Shown here: positions 1-6,092 of the stretch, in pieces
How positions within the stretch are numbered: position 1 is the first letter of the stretch
Layout of the letters: every line of letters begins with the position of its first letter
DNA from: a virus
DNA: 21,423 bases
Direction: 5' to 3' (one strand)
Virus record (IMG/VR): IMGVR_UViG_3300025889_001114
Span: 1 to 21,423 of that record
Translations under genes and position numbers: made by a program
The notes under the pieces: model-generated
What the model saw: only the letters and a program-made list of their open reading frames with translations
Told to the model about the DNA's origin: nothing
The model's database searches: none

Positions 1-1481
1 TCTACGAGATAAAGATTTTCTCGTGTTCGCGTTACGCCAACATAAAACACACGGTGCAGATCATCGGCGTCGATAGCTGCCGCGGCCTCCGCCGCAGGAG
101 AAAGGTCCGTGAGCAGTACGACGTTGTCCGCCTCACCGCCTTTTGATCCGTGGATCGTGGACACCGTAACGCGGGGCTCGGCATTGAACTTCTCACCACG
201 GCGCAGCATGGCGACAATGTAAGCCCGCTCGTTATCGGGGATCAGGTCCATAGCTTCGTGCCAGATAGATTCCGGGTCAGCCAACAGGCCGTGATTATCG
301 ATCAGGTCTTGCATGGTCAGTTGGTCGCTGTCCTCGACACCCGGTAACTTTTTGAAGCCGCGTTCTATGCGCGTCTTTGTGCTCATGTAAGAGTATACAC
401 ATCTAGCTTCTTCACCACTAATGGCGGTTCCTTTTCTCAGGCGTTCCCACGCATTGACCGCTGTGCTGATCTTATCGGAGATGGACCGTCGTCCGCGGTC
501 GTTGAACAGGACGCCCATGCCCCGCAGTTCCTGTGACAGGGGCGAGAGCATGTACCCGGCCTGACCCATGATGAGCCAAGAGCCGTGGCTCATGTCCAGT
601 TCTGCGAGGCCCGAAATCTGCGCTACGCTGCCTCTTTCCTTTCGCGGGTTGTACTCCTTGCGATAACGCTTGTTGATGCGGTTGGCGATGCGCTCCGCGA
701 TCCGATGCACGGAACTCGGGACGCGATAGGACTGGGCCAGAATTTCGGCCCCGCCGGGCAGGTTGATGAACTGCTCAACGTCGGCCCCGGCCCAGCGATA
801 GATGGCTTGGTCGTCATCGCCCGCGCAGTACATGCGCTCTGACTTCTTGTCGAGAATGTGGGCGATGTCCCACTGGAGCGGGGACAAGTCCTGCGCCTCA
901 TCGAGGAAGGTCAGCTTGAAGCGCGGGCAGCACTGGTCTGCGTTCGCGATGAACTGACTCAACATATCTGTGAAGTCGTAGAGCCCGAACTTTTCCTTGT
1001 AGGCCGTGACGCTCTCGTCAACGTATTTGACGAGGTTCCAATCAGCGTAGAGGTTGCTGTTGTTATACTCGTCGCGGAGCTTGGTCTTCTTCAGGCGGGC
1101 CAGATTTATCAGCGACAGGATCGGGTCGTTTATTTTACCGGAGAAGATGTCGCCGTCGTCGTCTTTACCGTCCACGTTCTGGAATCGGTGCCCTATGACA
1201 CCGCCCAGTTCCCTATAGTTGGAGGGCTGCATGACCTCTTCTGGTCGGATGCCCACCTTCGACAGGGCCAGACTGTGTAGAGTGCGGAAGTGCCTCAGAT
1301 CCTCGTCGGGATCGAGCTTGAACCGCTTGGCTGCTCGTTCTTTTGCTTCGTTCGCCGCCTTGCGGGTAAAGGCAAGAAAGGCAATGTCCACGGGGTTGAT
1401 GCCGCTCTCGAGGGCATCGTCCACCATGTTAAGAAGCGTTGTTGTCTTTCCCGTTCCCGGCGGTCCGAATATCCGAAACAT
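1..1481 (-). CDS. UvrD/Rep-like superfamily 1 DNA helicase, C-terminus cut by window edge
   Basis: ATP-driven DNA helicase of superfamily 1A, probably unwinding DNA in phage replication or repair. The frame is open from the ATG at 1481 to base 1 (493 codons plus 2 bases), so the end lies outside the window. All core motifs can be read: Walker A GPPGTGKT (residues 6-13), motif Ia AFTRKAANEA (37-46), Walker B DEAQD (194-198), motif III GDDDQAIYRWAGA (221-233), motif IV QSYR (250-253), motif V TIHGSKGGEADNVVL (442-456) and motif VI FYVGVTRTRENL (479-490). Only a short C-terminal piece should be missing. The start is fixed because Walker A begins at residue 6 and the next Met would lose it. A GAGAG stretch about 9 nt upstream can serve as ribosome site. 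The first 53 nt overlap the 3' end of the HTH gene in another frame. Family is secure from motifs; the exact subgroup (UvrD, Rep, PcrA or a phage-specific form) is not. Confidence 0.93.
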   Translation of the reverse strand, partial: MFRIFGPPGTGKTTTLLNMVDDALESGINPVDIAFLAFTRKAANEAKERAAKRFKLDPDEDLRHFRTLHSLALSKVGIRPEEVMQPSNYRELGGVIGHRFQNVDGKDDDGDIFSGKINDPILSLINLARLKKTKLRDEYNNSNLYADWNLVKYVDESVTAYKEKFGLYDFTDMLSQFIANADQCCPRFKLTFLDEAQDLSPLQWDIAHILDKKSERMYCAGDDDQAIYRWAGADVEQFINLPGGAEILAQSYRVPSSVHRIAERIANRINKRYRKEYNPRKERGSVAQISGLAELDMSHGSWLIMGQAGYMLSPLSQELRGMGVLFNDRGRRSISDKISTAVNAWERLRKGTAISGEEARCVYSYMSTKTRIERGFKKLPGVEDSDQLTMQDLIDNHGLLADPESIWHEAMDLIPDNERAYIVAMLRRGEKFNAEPRVTVSTIHGSKGGEADNVVLLTDLSPAAEAAAAIDADDLHRVFYVGVTRTRENLYLV

Positions 1482-1608
1482 TTTTGGCTCTCTGTTTTGC
1501 TACGATCTGTCTTACCCGTTCGCGAGTAAGGCCGTATTTTTTCCCTATAGCGGACAAGGTCATCAGCTCGTCCTTCCACAACCGTAGAATCTCTTCATCG
1601 CGCTCCAT
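1429..1608 (-). CDS. 59-residue sigma-70 region 4-like helix-turn-helix protein
   Basis: Small DNA-binding protein. Residues 18-42 (LSAIGKKYGLTRERVRQIVAK at the core) closely match the region 4.2 helix-turn-helix of primary sigma factors, whose usual form reads like EEIGKKFGVTRERVRQIEAK. The preceding ERDEEILRLW resembles the end of region 4.1. There is no region 2, so it cannot be a full sigma factor. It could be a promoter-specific regulator, a decoy binding the RNA polymerase beta flap, or a general HTH repressor. The ATG overlaps the primase stop codon by one base (TAATG), implying translational coupling; a longer in-frame start further upstream would lie inside the primase gene and adds residues with no HTH similarity. 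Its last 53 nt are shared with the helicase start. Fold is well supported; function is inferred. Confidence 0.85.
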   Translation of the reverse strand: MERDEEILRLWKDELMTLSAIGKKYGLTRERVRQIVAKQRAKNVSDIRTAGNGKDNNAS

Positions 1609-3137
1609 TAGAACGGTACCTCTTCGGTCTGGAAGTGAGGGGCTTCGATGTCTACATCCGACACATCGAACGAGGGGATGGCCCATACTCGGACCGACCG
1701 CCCTTTGATCTTCATCACTATGCTCTCTCCATGTATGTCGCGTAAGCGCTGTGCGATCTTGTGCGTCTTCAGTTCAAAGAACTTGTTCTTCTTGAGGTGC
1801 CCCTCAAAGTCACGCAGTCGGAAGTAGGTCGTGCCGCGTTCTTCGTCGGTCCACGGTCGGCGCAACAGGATCTCTTCCTTGTCCTGCGCCTGCTGTAGAT
1901 GACGGCAGAACTCCTCAAGGTAGTCGTAGAACTGACCGTTGATGCTGGCGTCCTGCGCGACTTCCATGATGGCACTCTCGTTGTCCCGCATCTCCGCCAT
2001 CAGCGTGCTGATACGGGCCTCCCAGTTCTGCTTGCTCATGGTCATGGGCATCTGGTTTAGCTGCTCCATGCAAGCCTTCTGGAAGGCGGGCTGGTTCAAC
2101 AGCGCTTCGGTATCGAGTTCCAGCGGCTCCCCGCTCACATCCAAGAACCACACAGGTGGTGTCGAATTGTATTTGCGGAGGTTCGCTACCGCGGCACCCT
2201 GCATAGCAGCGCCCACCCCAAACTTGCGTGTCATGCACAGAGCTTTGTCGCAGTGGGCGTTGATCGGTGCGTCGTTGCACTTGTAGACATAGTCCTTTCG
2301 ACCAAGCTGCTTGGCGATGACGTTGACTTCGTTCAGCGGCAGCGGCGGTTCCAGATACGTCAGGTTGTAGGTGAGGATCTCGGTCTCCCATGTGTCGGGA
2401 TACGCCTTCCTCAGATACACGCCAATGTTGAACAGGCCGTTGTTTCGACCGCCCTCGCTGATCTTGTTCTTGAACAGGATCTGCAAGCACGGCGGCGCGC
2501 CCGCCCAGTTCGATTGCGGGTCGTCCTTAATCTGTAACGCCGTAACCTGCTCTGGTGTCTGGACGTGCTCCTCGTACAACGCGAAGAACTCTTCCAGCGT
2601 GGCGGAGGTGCCGTCATCGTTGATGCCGTAGCGCAAGCCGTCTTCGGCATTGAAGTACGGCAAGTTCAGGAAGTTTCCGACATCACCACGATCCAGATGG
2701 AGCTTGACCTGCTTTGGGAAGATTTCGCTGCCACCATATCCGAGGGCCGCGGACACTTGTTGAAGCGTCGTCTGCATGTCCTTCGCATCGATGGGCGTGA
2801 CCGTAAACAGGAAGCAGTGCGCTCCGCCTGACTTACTACGGCAGACAATGAGCGGTAGCTTCATGCGTCGGATTTTCTCGACAAGAAGCTTGTGGTCTAG
2901 CGGGTACTGATCGATATCAATACAGCCCCAGCGACACTGGTTGTTCTCGTCAATAGGAATTATGCCGAGCGAGCGCTTGCCCGCTAGGTGCTCCTCCCAA
3001 TGCGCCAAGGTCCGTGGTTCGCGGACAATGTACGCATCTCCCGTGTTCTTTCCGTTGGCGGCCTGCTTTTTTATTTCAAATGTGCCATGCGCCAACTGTA
3101 GTCCATCGAATATGGACTGAAATTTCTCTGAAGACAT
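1608..3137 (-). CDS. Archaeo-eukaryotic-type (AEP/TOTE-like) DNA primase with zinc site
   Basis: Primase, 509 residues, likely making primers for phage DNA replication. The N-terminal AEP domain shows the catalytic acidic pair in WGCIDID (residues 70-76), the SKSGGAH element (101-107) that supplies the nucleotide-binding Ser/His, and a third acidic region near HLDRGDVGNFLNLPYF (147-162), which also matches phage AEPs of the TOTE type. A PriCT-like helical stretch follows (about 228-285, EGGRNNGLFN onward), then a Cys/His cluster C287...HC(295-296)...C301 with RKFGVG, typical of zinc sites in AEP primases. The C-terminal 200 residues are helical and unassigned. The protein ends in TEEVPF, resembling an SSB tail. 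Start at 3137 is preferred over an upstream in-frame start at 3179 because AAGGGG sits 5 nt before it. The stop overlaps the HTH start. AEP assignment is firm; primase/polymerase balance is unknown. Confidence 0.88.
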   Translation of the reverse strand: MSSEKFQSIFDGLQLAHGTFEIKKQAANGKNTGDAYIVREPRTLAHWEEHLAGKRSLGIIPIDENNQCRWGCIDIDQYPLDHKLLVEKIRRMKLPLIVCRSKSGGAHCFLFTVTPIDAKDMQTTLQQVSAALGYGGSEIFPKQVKLHLDRGDVGNFLNLPYFNAEDGLRYGINDDGTSATLEEFFALYEEHVQTPEQVTALQIKDDPQSNWAGAPPCLQILFKNKISEGGRNNGLFNIGVYLRKAYPDTWETEILTYNLTYLEPPLPLNEVNVIAKQLGRKDYVYKCNDAPINAHCDKALCMTRKFGVGAAMQGAAVANLRKYNSTPPVWFLDVSGEPLELDTEALLNQPAFQKACMEQLNQMPMTMSKQNWEARISTLMAEMRDNESAIMEVAQDASINGQFYDYLEEFCRHLQQAQDKEEILLRRPWTDEERGTTYFRLRDFEGHLKKNKFFELKTHKIAQRLRDIHGESIVMKIKGRSVRVWAIPSFDVSDVDIEAPHFQTEEVPF

Positions 3138-3152
3138 TATAACCCCTTGAGA

Positions 3153-3179
3153 GTGGGGGCGGGGACTAGCCCCGCCCAC
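3153..3179 (-). other. GC-rich intercistronic stem-loop between SSB-like and primase genes
   Basis: The 46-nt gap between the ssDNA-binding-like gene and the primase gene holds a strong inverted repeat: an 8-bp stem GGGCGGGG/CCCCGCCC with a 5-nt loop (3165-3169), extendable by two pairs past a two-G bulge. It starts a few nt after the upstream stop codon and is followed by the primase Shine-Dalgarno AAGGGG. There is no U-run, so it is not a standard intrinsic terminator. It could be an mRNA-stabilising or processing element that sets the SSB-to-primase ratio. Function is inferred; the pairing is visible. Confidence 0.6.
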
Positions 3180-3183
3180 CTAA

Positions 3184-3969
3184 CTAGAACGGAACGTCGT
3201 CGGACTGCGATGAGCCGCCGCTTTCGTTCTCATGCTTCACGACGACATCGCCGGAAAGCACGCTCTCGGAGAAGTTTTTTGCGCGGGCATAGATCGCCGC
3301 GTCTTCAACAGGACCGACCCGGCTGATGTCCCAGCCGTGCCAAGAGCCCTTGCTGTTCTCCTCAGACACGCTTTTCAGGTGATAAACGTGGCTGAACCGC
3401 GGCGGGGTGAACGGACCGTTCTTGCCCTGCATGGTCAGCGAGGAGATCATGGAGTTCCACTTGCGGCTCTTCTTTAGCTGCGTGGACTTCATTGCGATGA
3501 GCGCGGTTTCGGCAGAGCCATCTTCACCGACGATCAAAACGAAGTGCTGATGCGTCTCCTCGATGTACTCACCGTTTCCGCCCACAACGTATTCCTTGTT
3601 GTCTTCGGAAGAACGCTCGGTCTTCGGAAGGTTCGGGTCGCCCGGTGCGTAGATCGCCTGCGGCGCTCCGCTGCCCGAACCACGCGGTGCCCACTGGATG
3701 AACCGACGCATGTAGGCGCAGGGGATTACATGCAAGCCCTCTTTGCCCTTGTAGATCGCATTGGTGACAGTGTTGAAGATGTCACCCTTACGCGCCTCTT
3801 CCATCTCATCAAGGACGGAGTCGAGACCGGACAGGATCTTGAGAAACGGAAGTGCGAGGTCCTCGACGCCCATGTTCTCCATACCCGCACCAGCGTCGGC
3901 CTCAAACATGCCGGGGTCAAACGCTGCTACTTCGGTCTTCTTCTTTTCTGCTACTGCTGTGCCAGCCAT
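3184..3969 (-). CDS. Putative ssDNA-binding protein with SSB-like C-terminal tail
   Basis: Protein of 261 residues. I do not recognise a named domain. The central part (about 36-230) is a mixed alpha/beta region with GDIFNTVTN (62-70), HVIPCAYMRRFIQWAPRG (80-97) and HQHFVLIVGEDG (140-151), a pattern I associate with a conserved phage early protein. The C-terminus is a Ser/Gly/Glu-rich linker ending SDDVPF (256-261), very close to the bacterial SSB tip DDDIPF that recruits replication partners. That tail and its place between a coiled-coil protein and the primase suggest an ssDNA-binding role; this is inference. Start at 3969 is chosen because AGGAG lies about 9 nt upstream and the upstream gene stops 4 nt away; an in-frame extension to 4215 would run through the upstream gene. 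Confidence 0.7.
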   Translation of the reverse strand: MAGTAVAEKKKTEVAAFDPGMFEADAGAGMENMGVEDLALPFLKILSGLDSVLDEMEEARKGDIFNTVTNAIYKGKEGLHVIPCAYMRRFIQWAPRGSGSGAPQAIYAPGDPNLPKTERSSEDNKEYVVGGNGEYIEETHQHFVLIVGEDGSAETALIAMKSTQLKKSRKWNSMISSLTMQGKNGPFTPPRFSHVYHLKSVSEENSKGSWHGWDISRVGPVEDAAIYARAKNFSESVLSGDVVVKHENESGGSSQSDDVPF

Positions 3970-3973
3970 ATCA

Positions 3974-4549
3974 CTAGCTCCTCTTGATTGTTGCACGTTG
4001 TCCGACCCAAGCGCCGAACATATCCATCGGGAATGAGTCCCCATTTTCGACACGCTCACGAACGAAGGCCCGGAGTGTTTGCGGGTGGATACCCGTCGTC
4101 TGGTCCGGAACGTAACCCTCTGCTTCGCAGAAGGCCCGGAAGGCCGACGCTTTGTCGTCCTCGCCACGCCCGAACTCAACACCGACCGTGTTCTTGATGA
4201 TGTCGTCATACCCATTCTCCCTTAACCATTCGTATGCTCGTTCACGTTCAGCCACGGGGATAGAAGCCCCGTAGGTCTGTTTGATCTCGACGGTCGATCC
4301 GTCATCGAGCGTTAGTTTAGAGAGCCCCATCTCCGCAAAGACGGTGGGCAGGTCTTCATCCGTGAGCTTCAGAAGTTCTCGTTTCTCCTGCTTGAGTTGC
4401 AACTCAAGCTCGGCTACTCTTTCTTCCTTGTCTCGGATACGACGGGCGATGGAAGCTACGTTCCCAAGTTCGCCCTGATCGATTTTCTCGACGGATGAGG
4501 CAACGGTACTTTCAAAGTCCTCTTCCATCTGTGACAGCAAGTCACTCAT
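3974..4549 (-). CDS. Conserved phage early protein with N-terminal coiled coil
   Basis: Protein of 191 residues, first gene of the leftward replication operon. Residues about 30-64 are strongly heptad-like and charged (IARRIRDKEERVAELELQLK region), predicting a coiled coil. After it come the segment LPTVFAEMGLSKLTLDDGSTVEI (67-89) and a C-terminal helical region with HPQTLRAFVRERVENG (155-170) and FGAWVGQRATIK (178-189). I recall this layout from phage early proteins encoded beside ssDNA-binding or recombination genes, but cannot assign a function. Good ribosome site AAGGAG about 7 nt before the ATG. It lies 4 nt upstream of the SSB-like gene, whose own ribosome site falls inside this gene's end. 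It could be a partner or loader of that protein; unproven. Confidence 0.82.
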   Translation of the reverse strand: MSDLLSQMEEDFESTVASSVEKIDQGELGNVASIARRIRDKEERVAELELQLKQEKRELLKLTDEDLPTVFAEMGLSKLTLDDGSTVEIKQTYGASIPVAERERAYEWLRENGYDDIIKNTVGVEFGRGEDDKASAFRAFCEAEGYVPDQTTGIHPQTLRAFVRERVENGDSFPMDMFGAWVGQRATIKRS

Positions 4550-4568
4550 TTACTTCTCCTTCGTGATT

Positions 4569-4580
4569 AAAGGATCCTTT
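4569..4580. promoter_or_regulatory. 12-bp perfect palindrome in divergent promoter region (candidate operator)
   Basis: AAAGGATCCTTT is a perfect dyad lying between the divergent genes. It falls at about -44 to -33 relative to the predicted rightward start site and within the first 25 nt of the predicted leftward transcript, so a dimeric regulator bound here could affect both directions. No second copy was noticed in the window. The operator role is inferred; it also forms part of a possible RNA hairpin in the leftward leader. Confidence 0.4.
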
Positions 4581-4588
4581 CGGTCCTT
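4570..4588 (-). other. 5' leader hairpin with GAAA tetraloop ahead of leftward early operon
   Basis: Read as leftward RNA, AAGGACC-GAAA-GGATCCTT can fold into a 7-bp stem with one bulged A and a GNRA-type GAAA loop. It would sit within a few nt of the predicted transcript 5' end (about 4592) and 8 nt before the Shine-Dalgarno AAGGAG (4556-4561). Such 5'-terminal stem-loops can slow RNase E attack or tune translation. Pairing is visible; the role is inference. Confidence 0.45.
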
Positions 4589-4597
4589 GACATTCCC

Positions 4598-4606
4598 TGA
4601 TATAAT
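4598..4606 (+). promoter_or_regulatory. Extended -10 promoter for the SNF2 helicase gene
   Basis: TGATATAAT is a perfect extended -10 (TGn plus TATAAT). The 17-bp-spaced -35 position (4578-4583, TTTCGG) is poor, as is common for extended -10 promoters. The predicted start near 4613 leaves a leader of roughly 35 nt before the ATG at 4647. A TTGACA at 4587-4592 is only 8 nt from TATAAT and so does not fit as its -35. Confidence 0.6.
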
Positions 4607-4627
4607 TAGATATGTAGGGATCGTCAA
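4599..4627 (-). promoter_or_regulatory. Sigma-70-type promoter for the leftward early operon
   Basis: On the minus strand TTGACG (4622-4627) and TATATC (4599-4604) are separated by exactly 17 bp, matching the sigma-70 consensus at 5/6 and 4/6 positions. Predicted start is near 4592, giving a leader of about 43 nt before the ATG at 4549. Its -10 uses the same base pairs as the rightward -10, so the two promoters would compete for polymerase. Confidence 0.55.
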
Positions 4628-4646
4628 CCACTTTTTTGAAAGAGCC

Positions 4647-6092
4647 ATGACATATCAATTTGAGACGGAGCCGTTCGCCCACCAACGCCAAGCGTTTGAA
4701 GATTCGTGGGCCGCGGACTACTACGCGTTGTTCATGGAAATGGGCACCGGAAAATCGAAGGTGGCTATTGACACCATCGCTGCGCTGTATGAGTCCGGCG
4801 ACGTAAACGCAGCCTTAATCGTGGCTCCGAAGGGCGTTTACGACAACTGGGTAAAGGGGGAGATCCCGGTGCATATGCCGGGTCGGATTGACCGGCTCGT
4901 TGTCCGTTGGATACCCGCGAAAACAAAAAAGTTCGAAGAAGAGCTTGAGGGGCTATCGGATCTTGAGCCTAAACATCTTCGCATGTTCGTGATGAACGTG
5001 GAAGCCCTTTCGACACCTCGTGGAGCCCGCGCTGCGTATGACTTTCTGAAGCGTTATCCTGACAACATCATGGTTGTAGACGAATCCACGACGATAAAAA
5101 ATCGCACCGCGCAGCGCACGAAGAATATCGTGACCCTCGGCACTTACGCCAAGTACCGCCGCATCCTGACTGGGTCGCCCGTCACGAAGAGCCCGCTCGA
5201 TCTCTACAGCCAGTGCCTGTTCCTGTCGGACCGGGCGTTGGGCTTCAAGAGCTACTTCGCGTTCCAGAACCGATACGCCGTCGTGCAACGACGCACGATG
5301 GGCCCCAAGGCTTTCCAAGAAGTTGTGGGCTATCGTCGTCTGGATGAATTGTCGGAGAAGCTCGACCGGTTCAGCAACCGCGTTCTGAAAGAGGACTGTC
5401 TCGACCTGCCGGATAAGGTTTACATCCGCCGGGACGTTCCACTGACGCCGGAACAAAAGCGCCTGTACGACCAGATGAAGAAGCTGGCGCTTGCCATGCT
5501 CGACAATGGCGAGCTAGCGACCACGGCCAGCGTGCTGACGCAGATCATGCGGCTCCAGCAAATCTGCTGCGGCTTCCTGACGCCCGACGACGGCGAGACG
5601 CAGGAGCTACCGCACAACCGCTTGAACGAGTTGATGGACATTGCAGAAGAGGTGCAGGGCAAAGTCATCATCTGGGCTACCTACACTCACGACATCCTTG
5701 AGATCCGTGGTGCGTTGGCCAAGAAGTATGGCGAGGACGCCGTGGCTTGCTACTACGGAGACACACCACAGGACGAGCGGCAGGAGATTGTCGAGAAGTT
5801 TCAAGACCCGGAGAACCCGTTGCGGTTCTTTGTGGGTCAGCCCCGAACGGGCGGTTACGGCATCACTCTAACAGCCGCCAGCACGGTGGTGTACTACTCC
5901 AACAGCTACGATCTAGAGATAAGGCTTCAGTCAGAGGACCGAGCGCATCGCATTGGTCAGAAAAAGTCGGTGACCTATATCGATCTCGTATCGCCCCAGA
6001 CGATTGACGAGAAGATACTGGGCGCGTTGAAGGCCAAGATCGATCTGGCCGGACAGGTATTGGGCGAGGACGCCCGGCAGTGGCTTATCTGA
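4647..6092 (+). CDS. SNF2-family superfamily 2 DNA helicase/translocase
   Basis: DNA-dependent ATPase of 481 residues, the only rightward gene in the window. Motifs in order: Walker A EMGTGKS (31-37), IVAPKGVYDNW (58-68) as motif Ia, Walker B VVDES (143-147, in place of the usual DEAH box), motif III TGSP (175-178), a C-terminal RecA-like lobe from about 335, and motif VI SEDRAHRIGQ (429-438), the SNF2 signature. At 481 residues it is a minimal two-lobe translocase with no obvious accessory DNA-binding domain. Phages often encode such proteins beside AEP primases, so a role in replication fork or D-loop processing is likely, though remodelling of host nucleoprotein cannot be excluded. The ATG at 4647 is chosen because the upstream in-frame ATG (4563) precedes the predicted transcript start. 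The ribosome site is weak (GAAAGAG). Its 3' end overlaps the convergent late gene by 8 nt. Confidence 0.93.
   Translation: MTYQFETEPFAHQRQAFEDSWAADYYALFMEMGTGKSKVAIDTIAALYESGDVNAALIVAPKGVYDNWVKGEIPVHMPGRIDRLVVRWIPAKTKKFEEELEGLSDLEPKHLRMFVMNVEALSTPRGARAAYDFLKRYPDNIMVVDESTTIKNRTAQRTKNIVTLGTYAKYRRILTGSPVTKSPLDLYSQCLFLSDRALGFKSYFAFQNRYAVVQRRTMGPKAFQEVVGYRRLDELSEKLDRFSNRVLKEDCLDLPDKVYIRRDVPLTPEQKRLYDQMKKLALAMLDNGELATTASVLTQIMRLQQICCGFLTPDDGETQELPHNRLNELMDIAEEVQGKVIIWATYTHDILEIRGALAKKYGEDAVACYYGDTPQDERQEIVEKFQDPENPLRFFVGQPRTGGYGITLTAASTVVYYSNSYDLEIRLQSEDRAHRIGQKKSVTYIDLVSPQTIDEKILGALKAKIDLAGQVLGEDARQWLI

Noticed and set aside
858-1280. Rightward open frame opposite the SF1 helicase
   Set aside because: The minus-strand frame encodes the helicase motif II and III region here; the plus frame has no support.
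1915-2490. Leftward 191-codon open frame in a second frame within the primase gene
   Set aside because: Gly/Arg/His/Gln-rich frameshift translation of the primase; no start signal and no motif.
3153-3179. Intrinsic transcription terminator
   Set aside because: The stem is strong but there is no following U-run, and the primase ribosome site and gene follow at once.
3970-4215. N-terminal extension of the SSB-like protein to an ATG at 4215
   Set aside because: It lies inside the upstream gene in another frame, is Arg/Ser-rich, and a good AGGAG precedes the internal ATG at 3969.
4587-4606. TTGACA followed by TATAAT on the plus strand as a classical promoter
   Set aside because: Spacing is only 8 bp instead of 16-18; the TATAAT is better explained as an extended -10.
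4563-4646. N-terminal extension of the SNF2 helicase to the ATG at 4563
   Set aside because: It would begin upstream of the predicted transcript start, runs through the promoter, and adds sequence unlike helicase N-termini.
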